Made by a program: the position numbers and the translations under genes. A stretch of 64,000 nucleotides of DNA from the NCBI RefSeq assembly GCF_001620065.1, contig NZ_LQGV01000001.1:1240001-1304000 (forward strand), read 5' to 3'. Each line of letters opens with the position of its first letter. Within the stretch, counting starts at the first letter, position 1. The notes under the pieces are model-generated. The model saw only the letters and a program-made list of their open reading frames with translations, had not been told where the DNA came from and searched no databases. Of the stretch, positions 27,240 to 35,501 are shown one piece after another. This DNA is from Microbacterium sp. TNHR37B. GTDB taxonomy: Bacteria > Actinomycetota > Actinomycetes > Actinomycetales > Microbacteriaceae.

Positions 27240-27874
27240 CAGTCCCGCACCTGCCCGGTGGTCGGGTAAACATCGAGGTCGAGGTCGTCGTCGAGGCTGG
27301 CGAAGAACTCGTCCTCGGCCTCCTGGCGTCTGCGGACCTGGGCTTGGACGAACTCCACGAACTCGGCGTCGCGGTCGGCGATCACCACATCCTCCACCGG
27401 CGGTCCGGGTTCTTCGCCGGGCCAGGTGGTCTGCCGGGTGGGCCGGTCACGATCGATCCGGGTGCCCGAGGCGGCCACCCAGTCCCGGAGGCGGGCGCGG
27501 GTGTCGGCGAAGTCGCGGTGCCAGCCGATCGCCGCGGAGGCGTTCTGCTCGGGGTCGTAGGCGCCCAGCCAGTGCAGGTGCAGCGCGGAGAGTTCCCAGA
27601 CCAGTTCGGGGTGGTGGTGCCAGAACGGCGGCAGCACGCTGGCGGGAAGTCCGTAGGTGTGGCGCAACCAGTCCACCCATCGGTTCAGCGCGAGCCATTC
27701 GGTTTCCAGGTCATGCGCGGACAGCAGGTTCCAGTTCACCGGGTGCGGCGTCTCGGGCACATCGGCGTCGCTGACGCGCGGCGGACCGTCGAACACATCC
27801 GGCTCATCCAACTCCGGCCCCTCACCGTTGGTTGGGTCGGCGCCGGGTGGATCGGCCTCGGGGGTGTCAGTCAT
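27239..27874 (-). CDS. DUF4913-family protein
   Basis: A 211-residue protein. After an acidic, Pro-rich N-terminus (about 1-45) comes a conserved Trp- and His-rich core: PVNWNLLSAHDLETEWLALNRWVDWLR, PPFWHHHPELVWELSALHLHWLGAYD, IGWHRDFADTRARLRDWVA. This core is the DUF4913 signature found in actinobacterial conjugative elements, often near ssb. The C-terminus is acidic (about 180-211). Function unknown. It lies 19 bp downstream of ssb. Confidence 0.8.
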   Translation of the reverse strand: MTDTPEADPPGADPTNGEGPELDEPDVFDGPPRVSDADVPETPHPVNWNLLSAHDLETEWLALNRWVDWLRHTYGLPASVLPPFWHHHPELVWELSALHLHWLGAYDPEQNASAAIGWHRDFADTRARLRDWVAASGTRIDRDRPTRQTTWPGEEPGPPVEDVVIADRDAEFVEFVQAQVRRRQEAEDEFFASLDDDLDLDVYPTTGQVRD

Positions 27875-27893
27875 GATGCTCGGCTCCCGGCGT

Positions 27894-28340
27894 TCACAGG
27901 CCGATGGCCGTGGATTGCGGTGCCTGGGCGGGCCGGGACGGTGGCTCGAACGCGGCCGCGTCCCGCTCCGCTGCTGCGCGGCGTGGGGTGCGGTCGACCT
28001 CGTAGCGGGTGCGGGCGGTGTCGTGACCGATCTTCTTGGCCACGAACTCCTCGCTCTCGACCGCCTGGCCGTCGCGTTCGTAGTTGACCTCGCGGGTGTA
28101 GCCCTCGGCGATGAAGTTGTCGCCCTTGGCGAACCGGTCATGCGCGTGCTCGGCCGACCGGCCGAACATCACCATGTGGTGATAGGTCGTCTCGGTCTGG
28201 GTGAAAGACCCATCGTCCTCGCGACGGAAGTGCTCCTTGCCGACCCGGGCGTAGAACCGAGGATCACCCTTCGAGGTCTGGCTGAGCTGGGGGTCTGAGG
28301 CGATGAACCCCGAGAACGATTCCTGGGTGCGGATAGCCAT
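27894..28340 (-). CDS. ssb: Single-stranded DNA-binding protein, element copy
   Basis: A 148-residue protein starting MAIRTQESFSGFIASDPQLSQTS, with the OB-fold layout ending TTYHHMVMFGRSAEHAHDRFAKGDNFIAEGYTREVNYE. The last 45 residues are a disordered Ala/Pro/Arg tail without the usual acidic SSB tip, which is common for plasmid and ICE copies. It would protect single-stranded DNA during transfer. It heads a three-gene unit and is preceded by a strong AGGAGAG ribosome site, a hairpin and a GTGCACCTG box. Confidence 0.85.
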   Translation of the reverse strand: MAIRTQESFSGFIASDPQLSQTSKGDPRFYARVGKEHFRREDDGSFTQTETTYHHMVMFGRSAEHAHDRFAKGDNFIAEGYTREVNYERDGQAVESEEFVAKKIGHDTARTRYEVDRTPRRAAAERDAAAFEPPSRPAQAPQSTAIGL

Positions 28341-28396
28341 TTGACTCTCCTCCTGACACTCACGCGACCCCGCCGATCGGAGCCGCTGATGTCAGG

Positions 28397-28405
28397 CAGG
28401 TGCAC
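28397..28405 (-). promoter_or_regulatory. GTGCACCTG box, unit head a (ssb)
   Basis: GTGCACCTG on the minus strand, 56 bp before the ssb ATG. The base next to it begins a stem CCTGACA / TGTCAGG (arms at 28390-28396 and 28352-28358) that ends just before the ribosome site. One of seven such boxes. Confidence 0.6.
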
Positions 28406-28428
28406 AGGCCGCACCACGCCCGCCCCGG

Positions 28429-30216
28429 TTACGAGCCGGGTCCACGCAGCAGTGCCTCGACCTCTGCCCGGTCGGCCGTCAACTCGGCCGCGTCAGGACG
28501 AGAGGGCCAGGGTCGTAGGTCGGTGACGATCGGCGGGGCACTGCGTAGGAGCGTGACGCCGGTGCCGAACGGGAGCGTCCTGATCCGGTCTGGCGGCAGG
28601 ATCGGGACTCGGCGGACCGAGCGTTGGTTGGATCGGCTGCCGTGGTCACCCAGGGTCACCGAGTCGGTGTACTCGTCACGTTCGCCGATGAGGGTGGAGA
28701 GGTCTTGGAGGTCGCGGGAGTTGGAGGCACCACCGAGAATCACCTTGACAATGGAGGCGTCCCAGATCGCCCCGGCGGCATTGTCGGACCACTTCTCCCG
28801 CGCCTGAGCGAGCGACTGCAACACGGCCAGCGTCGTGATGCCGGTGCCACCGCCCTCGGCCATCAGCGTCGGGAGGCTCGGCAATGGGGCGAGGTTGCCG
28901 ATCTCATCGAGTGCCAGCAGCAGTGGTGGGTCGAGACGGGCGCCGGGTGAGCGGGCCGCGATCCGGCGCGCGGTTTCGATGAGGTCTTCCACGAACGCCG
29001 CCACCAGAGCGGCGGATGCGCCGGCCCCCGCCCCGGTGGCCAGCAGATAGAGGGTGCCGCGGGCTTGGATGAAGGTCTCGGGGTCGAAGTCCTCACCCGG
29101 CCCCGGCGACACCGCGTCGAGCACCCGCGGGTCAGCCAGGGCACCGAGGGCCAGCGCCACGCCCTGCCAGATGGAGTCGCGGGTCTTGGGGTCCGAATCG
29201 ATCATCGCCCCAAGCGAGTCCGCCCACCCCGTCGCCGCCTGGGTGCTGTTGGTGAGGATGGCGACGGCTTCGGCGGCGGCCGTGGGGTCGAGGGTCCAGC
29301 GGAACAACTCTGAGGGTGGCCGTCCGTCGAGGGCGGCGGCGTGCAGCAAGGCTTGGAGGGCGGTGCGGGTCTTGCCTTCCCAGAACCCGCCGGACTCCAC
29401 CCCGCCCGCAGACAGGCCGGTGGCGGAGGCGAGGCCGGTGGCGCGGATCATCGCCGTGAGTGGGTCGTGGCAGCCGCGAATCGGTGACCAGCGCATCCCG
29501 GCAGGGATGCCTTCGGCCAGGTGCTGGGGGTCGAACACCGCCACCGGCCGTCCCTCGCGTTGGCGGGCGCGGAGGGTCGCGGTGAGGTTGTCCGGACGCG
29601 TGGAGGTGGTGACGACGGCTCCGGGTGCGTCGAGGATGGCGTTGATGACCACATGCAGGCCTTTGCCGGAGCGGGGTGGACCGATGAGCAGGATCGAGTC
29701 CTCCACCGAGGCCCACACCTGCTTCCCTCGTGAACGGCCCAGCAGGTATCCCACATCGGAGGGCGTCGGCTCATCGAGTGACGGGCGCAGTGTCGTGGCT
29801 CGGCGTAGCAATGCCTTCGAAGAGGCGGTCTGGGTGACCTCATGTGCCGTGGCCGTGCCGGCCAGGCGTCGCGGGTCGGTCTCGACCCTGCGCGAGTGGC
29901 GACGCAGCCTCACCCACACCCACCCACCAGCCGTCACGAGGCCACCGAGCAAGATCGCGGTGACGATCCAGTAGGCGACCGGGCTCAGCCCTTCGGCATC
30001 GAGCGCGGTGGCGGGGTCGGTGGGGTTGAACAGCACCCCGAGCCCGGATGCAGGTCCGGCGGCGGGTTGGGGTGTGCCGGTCAGGAACGCCGCCACACTG
30101 CCGGCGGCGCGCAGGACGAGTGCGACACCGAACGCGCCGATCAGGGCGATGATGGCGGCGTTGGTCAGCTCGTCGCCCAGGCTCCCGGTCTGCCGGCCCG
30201 GCGCCGGCCCGGTCAT
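28429..30216 (-). CDS. VirD4/TraG-type coupling ATPase
   Basis: A 595-residue protein. Two N-terminal membrane helices (AAIIALIGAFGVALVLRAAG and AYWIVTAILLGGLVTAGGWV) precede the ATPase domain with Walker A GPPRSGKG and Walker B LLLALDEIGNLAPL. The family feature SLAQAREKWSDNAAGAIWDAS follows Walker B. Such proteins recruit the relaxase-DNA complex to the secretion channel. It overlaps the upstream gene by 4 bp (ATGA). No relaxase is adjacent. Confidence 0.9.
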   Translation of the reverse strand: MTGPAPGRQTGSLGDELTNAAIIALIGAFGVALVLRAAGSVAAFLTGTPQPAAGPASGLGVLFNPTDPATALDAEGLSPVAYWIVTAILLGGLVTAGGWVWVRLRRHSRRVETDPRRLAGTATAHEVTQTASSKALLRRATTLRPSLDEPTPSDVGYLLGRSRGKQVWASVEDSILLIGPPRSGKGLHVVINAILDAPGAVVTTSTRPDNLTATLRARQREGRPVAVFDPQHLAEGIPAGMRWSPIRGCHDPLTAMIRATGLASATGLSAGGVESGGFWEGKTRTALQALLHAAALDGRPPSELFRWTLDPTAAAEAVAILTNSTQAATGWADSLGAMIDSDPKTRDSIWQGVALALGALADPRVLDAVSPGPGEDFDPETFIQARGTLYLLATGAGAGASAALVAAFVEDLIETARRIAARSPGARLDPPLLLALDEIGNLAPLPSLPTLMAEGGGTGITTLAVLQSLAQAREKWSDNAAGAIWDASIVKVILGGASNSRDLQDLSTLIGERDEYTDSVTLGDHGSRSNQRSVRRVPILPPDRIRTLPFGTGVTLLRSAPPIVTDLRPWPSRPDAAELTADRAEVEALLRGPGS

Positions 30217-30785
30217 GGCAGCCGCCGCACCCGGACCGTGCCCGAGACCCGGCCCAGCAGCACGACCTCTCCGACGCCATCGTCGAGCAGCCCAGCGAGG
30301 CGACTGGCATCGAGCAGGGCGCGGGCGTGACCGGTGCCGGCGGCGTCCGTGTGCGCGACAATCAGGGCGACGGCGATGTCCTCACCGGGCACAAACCCCT
30401 CACCAGTGACCTCCACCAGCTCCGGTGCCGGCTTCGCCTTGGTGTGCTTGCTGCGCGGTTGACTCGGCTCGGTCTCTGCGGGTCGTGGCGGTGTGGGTTT
30501 GCGGACGTGGATGAGGTCGGTGAACACGGTCCCGTCGCTCTCGCGGACCTCGATCCGCACCGCGACCGTGCGGTCCTCGGTGATGGCGTCCAGCAGGGCG
30601 CCGAAGGTGCCCCGCGTCCACGCCTGCCCCTCAGCCGGTGGCGGGAAGGCGGCACCATCGATGGTGACATCCAGGGCACCGGTCTCGGCGGCGGTGATGA
30701 TCACGTGCGGCAACACCACCGGCGGCCCATCGGGCGGCGTGTTGCGGCGGCTACGGCGAGAAGGAAGATCGGCGTTGGAACCCAT
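30213..30785 (-). CDS. Element protein upstream of virD4, unknown
   Basis: A 190-residue soluble protein. The centre (PHVIITAAETGALDVTIDGAAF and GTFGALLDAITEDRTVAVRIEVRESDGTVFTDLIH) looks like a compact alpha/beta domain, followed by a basic linker and a C-terminal part with VALIVAHTDAAGTGHARALLDASR. No known family. A GTG at 30800, within the GTGCACCTG box, is also in frame and would add five residues. It is coupled to the coupling ATPase by a 4-bp overlap and may serve it. Confidence 0.65.
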   Translation of the reverse strand: MGSNADLPSRRSRRNTPPDGPPVVLPHVIITAAETGALDVTIDGAAFPPPAEGQAWTRGTFGALLDAITEDRTVAVRIEVRESDGTVFTDLIHVRKPTPPRPAETEPSQPRSKHTKAKPAPELVEVTGEGFVPGEDIAVALIVAHTDAAGTGHARALLDASRLAGLLDDGVGEVVLLGRVSGTVRVRRLP

Positions 30786-30791
30786 ACCGGC

Positions 30792-30800
30792 CAGGTGCAC
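30792..30800 (-). promoter_or_regulatory. GTGCACCTG box, unit head b (virD4 unit)
   Basis: GTGCACCTG on the minus strand, 6 bp before the ATG at 30785. Its GTG is in frame with the gene (VHLAG-M), so here the box could itself be a start codon. Confidence 0.55.
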
Positions 30801-30887
30801 CAGTACGCCCGCAGAGAGGACCGGGAACCGTCTGCGGTCAGGGCGCAACACACTTCACCGGTGCTCGGCCTTCACAGGAGTGTTAGT

Positions 30888-30897
30888 ATATGCGTAT
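30888..30897 (+). promoter_or_regulatory. Candidate ArsR operator
   Basis: ATATGCGTAT is a near-palindrome (8 of 10 positions) overlapping the arsR-type start codon. AT-rich palindromes of this kind are typical operators of metal-sensing ArsR proteins. Weak evidence. Confidence 0.35.
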
Positions 30898-31258
30898 GAA
30901 CGCAGATAAGCAGTTATGCGGGATGGACCCGGCATCGGAATACGTCGACCTGGCTGCGGAGGTGCTGGGCATCCTGTCCGATCCGACTCGGATCAGGATC
31001 GTGCTCGCACTGCGGCGCGCCGAAGAACTGCCGGTCAAGGCACTGGCAGAGATCGTCGACAAGAAACCTCCCGGGGTCTCCCAGCATCTCGCCCGGCTGC
31101 GGATGGCGCGGATGGTCACAACGAGGCAGGAGGGCACAAGCGTGCTCTACAAGCTCACTGACGAACACGCCCTCGCTGTCGTCGTCGAGGCGATCAAGCA
31201 GGCAGAGCACGCAATCGCCAACGGGCAGACACCACCGCACCACCACACACCTCAGTAG
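30890..31258 (+). CDS. ArsR-family metal-sensing repressor (NmtR/KmtR-like)
   Basis: A 122-residue winged-helix repressor from ATG 30890 (GGAG 9 nt upstream). AEVLGILSDPTRIRIVLALRRAEELPVKALAEIVDKKPPGVSQHLARLRMARMVTTRQEG is a clear ArsR domain, closest to the Ni/Co-sensing NmtR and KmtR proteins. The C-terminus ends in a His-rich tail (PPHHHTPQ), fitting a metal ligand. It precedes an MFS transporter by 45 bp. The pair is likely a metal- or toxin-responsive efflux cassette inserted in the conjugation module. The ligand is not established. Confidence 0.85.
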   Translation: MRMNADKQLCGMDPASEYVDLAAEVLGILSDPTRIRIVLALRRAEELPVKALAEIVDKKPPGVSQHLARLRMARMVTTRQEGTSVLYKLTDEHALAVVVEAIKQAEHAIANGQTPPHHHTPQ

Positions 31259-31303
31259 CGCCTGCCGCCCCCCTTTTGTTCTCGATCTGATCGGCCCGAC
31301 CTC

Positions 31304-32557
31304 ATGCTCACCGTCCTTAGGAATCCGACCTACGCGAAGCTGTTCACCGCGCAGGCCATCGCACTGCTGGGTACCGGACTGCTCACGGTCGCACTCGGCC
31401 TGCTCGCCTTCGACATCGCTGGCGGAAATGCCGGGATCGTCATGGGCGTCGCGATGAGCATCAAGATGGTCGCCTACGTCGCCGTCGCTCCGGTGACCAC
31501 CGCCCTACTCGCACGTCTGCCCCGCAAGCCGGTACTCATCGGCGCCGATCTGATCCGCGCTGGAGTCGCCGTCTCGTTGCCGTTTGTGACCGAGGAGTGG
31601 CAGATCTACCTTCTGATCTTCCTGCTCCAGTCCGCCTCGGCGACCTTCACCCCCACATTCCAAGCCGTCATCCCCTCGGTCTTGCCTGACGAGAACGACT
31701 ACACCCGGGCATTGTCACTGTCACGGCTGGCCTACGACCTCGAATCGCTGCTGAGCCCGACGCTCGCCGCCGCCTTGCTGACCGTGATCAGCTACCACAA
31801 CCTCTTTGTCGGCACTGTGATCGGATTCCTCATCTCCGCAGCGCTCGTCATCGCTTCTCGTTTTCCGCGAATCGAGACGCCGCCACCGACACCGTTCCTC
31901 AACCGCCTTACCCGCGGCGCACAGGCCTTCTGGGTCGATAGAGAGCTGCGCGGGCTGATGGGCCTGAACCTCGTCGTCGCGACCACCACCGCTATGGTCA
32001 TCGTCAACTCCACCGTGCTCGTTCTCGGCGAGCTAGGGCGACCTCAATCAGACGCCGCTCTCTTACTCGCTGCCTACGGAGGCGGCTCGATGGTCGTCGC
32101 TCTCCTCATGCCGAAACTGTTGGAGACACTGCCAGACAGACCGGTCATGCTCACCGGAGGGATCGCGCTCCCCACTTTGCTCCTCGCCACGGCCGGGAGT
32201 ATCGCCTGGATGGAGGGTCCATCCCAGTGGATCGCGCTGCTGGCCATCTGGGCGCTGCTGGGATCTGCGACCTCCACGATCCTCACCCCATCGGCCAGGC
32301 TCCTGCGTCGAGGCAGCACTGAGCAGACCCGACCCGCCGTCTTCGCCGCCCAGTTCTCCCTCTCCCACGCCTGTTTCCTCATCACCTACCCTCTCGCCGG
32401 TGTTCTCGGTGCCACGATCGGTCTCGACGCCATCGCGCTTGTGCTCGTCGCAATCGGAATCCTCGGTGCGCTCTTCACCGCTCTCACCTGGCGTAGAGTT
32501 CCGCGCCCGTCGACGCCGTCTAACCACAGCGGCCGTCGGCAGCCTGCGGCCCAATGA
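31304..32557 (+). CDS. MFS transporter (efflux, likely metal or drug)
   Basis: A 417-residue MFS protein with about 12 membrane helices. It starts LTVLRNPTYAKLFTAQAIALLGTGLLTVALGLLAFD, which is the N-terminus of MFS proteins of the NreB/MdtG type. The loop ALLARLPRKPVLIGADLIRAG is the MFS signature between helices 2 and 3. Proteins of this group paired with ArsR include nickel or antibiotic efflux pumps. The pair runs opposite to the flanking conjugation genes. Confidence 0.85.
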   Translation: MLTVLRNPTYAKLFTAQAIALLGTGLLTVALGLLAFDIAGGNAGIVMGVAMSIKMVAYVAVAPVTTALLARLPRKPVLIGADLIRAGVAVSLPFVTEEWQIYLLIFLLQSASATFTPTFQAVIPSVLPDENDYTRALSLSRLAYDLESLLSPTLAAALLTVISYHNLFVGTVIGFLISAALVIASRFPRIETPPPTPFLNRLTRGAQAFWVDRELRGLMGLNLVVATTTAMVIVNSTVLVLGELGRPQSDAALLLAAYGGGSMVVALLMPKLLETLPDRPVMLTGGIALPTLLLATAGSIAWMEGPSQWIALLAIWALLGSATSTILTPSARLLRRGSTEQTRPAVFAAQFSLSHACFLITYPLAGVLGATIGLDAIALVLVAIGILGALFTALTWRRVPRPSTPSNHSGRRQPAAQ

Positions 32558-32558
32558 T

Positions 32559-32589
32559 GAGGGCGCATGTTCCACGAGCACGCACCCTC
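32559..32589. terminator. Hairpin between convergent MFS and virB4-type genes
   Basis: GAGGGCGCATGT (32559-32570) pairs with GCACGCACCCTC (32578-32589), with a few wobble pairs and a 7-nt loop. Both neighbouring genes end here, so it is a plausible bidirectional terminator. Confidence 0.45.
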
Positions 32590-32638
32590 ACAACCCTGAA
32601 AAGCGGCCCCCCATCCGCAGGTTCCCACGAATCAGGCT

Positions 32639-34150
32639 TCAGGATTTCTGAACCTGTGAGGCGGTGTAGCGCTGGTCGGTCCGGAAGAGTTCCAGCTCGG
32701 CCGGGTGCAACTGGTGCTGAGTCACGAAGCTCCTGGCCTTGATCCGCCACAGCCCCTGACCCACGCCCAGCGACGGGAGGAGTTTCTGTTCGGTGCCGGT
32801 GAGTCCGAGCGCGGTTGCGGTGGGGCCGAGCTGGTCGGATTCCTGCCGGTACACGATCCTGGTTTCTGCGTTCGCCAACAGGGAGTTGGCGAGGGAGCGC
32901 ATGGCTGAGCCGACGTCGCCGACGTTGTCCAGGTCGGAGAGCTTGTGGAAGATCAGCATGTTCGCGATCCCGTAATGCCTGGCCAGCCGCCAGTGCGCAT
33001 CCATCCGCTTCAACAGGGCGGGGTGGGACATGAGTCGCCATGCCTCGTCGTAGATGACCCATCGCTGCCCGCCGTTGGGGTCGAGCAGGGCCGACTCCAT
33101 CCACGCCGACGAGCACGTCATCAGCACCGAGATGAGCGTGCTGTTCTCGGTGACCCGCGACAGGTCGAGGCTGATCATCGGCAGTGACGGGTCGAACGCC
33201 ACCGTCGAGGGACCGTCGAAGAGGCCTTGAAGGTCACCGGCGACCAGGCGGCGCAGGGCGTGGCCGACGAGACGACCGTCCTCGGCCAGCCGGCCGTCGG
33301 CGTCCGTCTCTGAGCTGCTCGGGGTGAGGATGTGGTCGACAACCGTGGGCAGGATCGGCACGTCGTTCTCCCGCACCGTGGTAGTGAGGGCAAGGTCGAT
33401 GGCGGTGTGCTCCAACGGCGTCAACCCTCGCGCCAGGACGGTCTCGGCCAGAGCGCCGATCAGGTCCCGACGCCGCGAAGCCACGGTCGTCTTCCACTGC
33501 TCATCGGTCAGCCCACCGGGACGGTGGCCTTCGTCGAGGGGGTTGAGGCGAGTGTTCAGCCCGTGGCCGAGGACGATCGCGCGTCCGCCGACCGCGTTCG
33601 CGACGGCGGTGTGTTCGCCTTTGGGGTCGCCGGGGACGTAGACGCGGCGCCCGAACGGCAGGGACCGGGTGTAGAGGGACTTGGCGAGGGAGGACTTTCC
33701 GGAGCCGACGATCCCCGCGAGCACCACGTTGGGTGCGGTAATGATGCCGCGGGCGTAGAGCACCCAGGGGTCGTAGACGAAGCTGCCGCCGGAGTAGAGG
33801 TCTTGGCCGACGAACACCCCGTCGGAGCCGAGTCCGCCTTCGGCGACGAACGGATACGCCCCGGCGAGGGTCGCTGAGGTGTCCTGGTGGCGCGGGAGGC
33901 GGAACCGGCCCGGTGTGCGTAGCGCGGCAGGGCCGGGTTCACCGGCGGCGGGCAGGTAGGTGGTGGCGCGGCGTTCGGCGCGCTCAATCTCGGCCTTCGC
34001 GCGGGCGGCGGTCTTCTCGGCGGCGTGCTGTTCGGCTTGGAGCCTCGCCGCGGCCTTCCGGCGCTGCTTACGCAGCCGGCGGCGCTCTTTGGCGGGGGCG
34101 ACGAGAACCGAGGTGTGCAGCCGCTCCCGCTCGCCTCCCTCGCCGCTCAC
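32639..34150 (-). CDS. VirB4/TraC-like ATPase of the transfer apparatus
   Basis: A 503-residue ATPase. After a basic coiled N-terminus (RRLRKQRRKAAARLQAEQ), the ATPase domain has Walker A AGIVGSGKSSLAKSL and Walker B QRWVIYDEAWRLM, then YRQESDQLGPTATALGLTGTEQ near the C-terminus. VirB4 proteins drive assembly and substrate transport of the T4SS channel. The GTG at 34150 overlaps the stop of the preceding gene (GTGA), so it is taken as the start; longer forms run into that gene. Confidence 0.87.
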   Translation of the reverse strand: MSGEGGERERLHTSVLVAPAKERRRLRKQRRKAAARLQAEQHAAEKTAARAKAEIERAERRATTYLPAAGEPGPAALRTPGRFRLPRHQDTSATLAGAYPFVAEGGLGSDGVFVGQDLYSGGSFVYDPWVLYARGIITAPNVVLAGIVGSGKSSLAKSLYTRSLPFGRRVYVPGDPKGEHTAVANAVGGRAIVLGHGLNTRLNPLDEGHRPGGLTDEQWKTTVASRRRDLIGALAETVLARGLTPLEHTAIDLALTTTVRENDVPILPTVVDHILTPSSSETDADGRLAEDGRLVGHALRRLVAGDLQGLFDGPSTVAFDPSLPMISLDLSRVTENSTLISVLMTCSSAWMESALLDPNGGQRWVIYDEAWRLMSHPALLKRMDAHWRLARHYGIANMLIFHKLSDLDNVGDVGSAMRSLANSLLANAETRIVYRQESDQLGPTATALGLTGTEQKLLPSLGVGQGLWRIKARSFVTQHQLHPAELELFRTDQRYTASQVQKS

Positions 34151-35382
34151 AGTGACAGCCCTCGCCCGGACTGGCCGGCGGTGCCAGCAGGGTGGGCGTA
34201 CCAGTCGCGGTCCGCGCCGAGGGCAGCGCGCCGGGCAACCGACGCATCCCGATCCGGTGCGGGCGCGTGGTGTGACTGCTCGTTGACGACCGCCGAGGGC
34301 GGCTGCTCGGCCTCGTGCAGTGCGGGGTCGGGTGGGGTGTCGAACTCCCGGTACAGCCCCACATGCCCGAGCGCGTGGTTGTAGGTCAGCGCGTACCCGC
34401 CGTCCTGGACGGTTCGGTCGGTGCTGCCGGTGGGTGGCTGGTCGTCGTAGACGTACCCGTTCTCCAAGGCCGCCTGGGTGGTCTCCTCGCCATAGTCGTA
34501 CCCGCTCAGATGCGCGATGGCGGCTTCGGTGCCGTCGCGGTCGATCAGATCGAGTACCGCATCGGCCTCCTCGCCCTGGAGGAAGGCCACGTTGAACCAC
34601 CGCCGCCCCACCTGCGCGGGTCCGGCGACGCGCTCGGTGGACTCGCGCTCGCTCAGCTCGGCCAGGGCGTCGGTGTTGGTGCGGGCGGCCTCGGACACCC
34701 ACACCGGGAACAGGCCCTCGTGCTCCGGGCTGCTGCCGGGCTGGTCGAGCGCGTACTGGCGAGCCTCACCCGCCGCGCTCAGAAAGCTCGCGAGGTCACG
34801 GAGCGCGCGGTCGGGGTCGACGGGGGCGCCGGCGCCGGCGAACAGGTCCCGGCCCTCCACCGCCTGGCCGGTGGTGGTGTCGGTGATCCGGTAGGCGTAG
34901 CGCTGATGCTCACCCACCGGGGCATCGGGCCACACCGCCAACGCGAGCGAACCGGCCCGCACGGTCCTACTGGCGGGGTCGCCGTCGAGCCGTGCGGCCA
35001 GGCGTTCCCGCTGGGCGTCTCGGTCGACGACCGGTTCGGAGTGCCAGGCGATCCGCCCGGAGTGCGAGAACGCGGCGTCGAGCCGGCCGTAGGCCTGATC
35101 CAGCAGCGTGCCGGCCTGGTGCAGCTCATCGGCCGCTGCCAGCGCGGACGCCGCACCCGCGGCGGCGCTGCCGTCATCGTCGAACGCCCGATCCCGCGCG
35201 TCCAGGTGGGTGGTGGCGAGCTGGTCGAGGACTTGGCGCAGCGACCGCACCCCCGCGACGAGGTCACCGAACACTCGGTAGGTATCGGCCGGGTCCTCGA
35301 ACACGCGGGAGGCGTGGGCCAGGCCGCGCAGCGCCTCGGAGGCTTCGGCCGCATCGGCGAGCGGGTCGTGGAACGTAGGCAT
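34147..35382 (-). CDS. Element protein upstream of virB4-like gene, unknown
   Basis: A 411-residue soluble protein. The N-terminal part (about 1-110) is helical, with an SDE-rich centre (AEASEALRGLAHASRVFEDPADTYRVFGDL). Later parts contain VGRRWFNVAFLQGEEADAVLDLIDRDGTEAAIAHLSGYDYG and ALENGYVYDDQPP, which look like a second globular domain. No known family is recognised. It is translationally coupled to the VirB4-like gene. A GTGCACCTG box and a strong hairpin lie before it. Confidence 0.68.
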   Translation of the reverse strand: MPTFHDPLADAAEASEALRGLAHASRVFEDPADTYRVFGDLVAGVRSLRQVLDQLATTHLDARDRAFDDDGSAAAGAASALAAADELHQAGTLLDQAYGRLDAAFSHSGRIAWHSEPVVDRDAQRERLAARLDGDPASRTVRAGSLALAVWPDAPVGEHQRYAYRITDTTTGQAVEGRDLFAGAGAPVDPDRALRDLASFLSAAGEARQYALDQPGSSPEHEGLFPVWVSEAARTNTDALAELSERESTERVAGPAQVGRRWFNVAFLQGEEADAVLDLIDRDGTEAAIAHLSGYDYGEETTQAALENGYVYDDQPPTGSTDRTVQDGGYALTYNHALGHVGLYREFDTPPDPALHEAEQPPSAVVNEQSHHAPAPDRDASVARRAALGADRDWYAHPAGTAGQSGRGLSL

Positions 35383-35411
35383 CACAGCCTCCAAGACGGT
35401 GGGCGAACAGA

Positions 35412-35452
35412 GAGGGGCGAGCCCGTGGTTCGGGCTCACCCCTCAGGTGCAC
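35412..35452 (-). promoter_or_regulatory. GTGCACCTG box plus hairpin, unit head c
   Basis: The box is at 35444-35452 (minus strand). A 14-bp stem with one mismatch (35412-35425 and 35431-35444, loop of 5) overlaps its last base. The start of the 411-residue protein is about 30 bp further on. Confidence 0.6.
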
Positions 35453-35501
35453 GCACCACGCCACCGCCATCACTGGGCTGGGGGCCGGCGACTGTGCGCG
35501 A

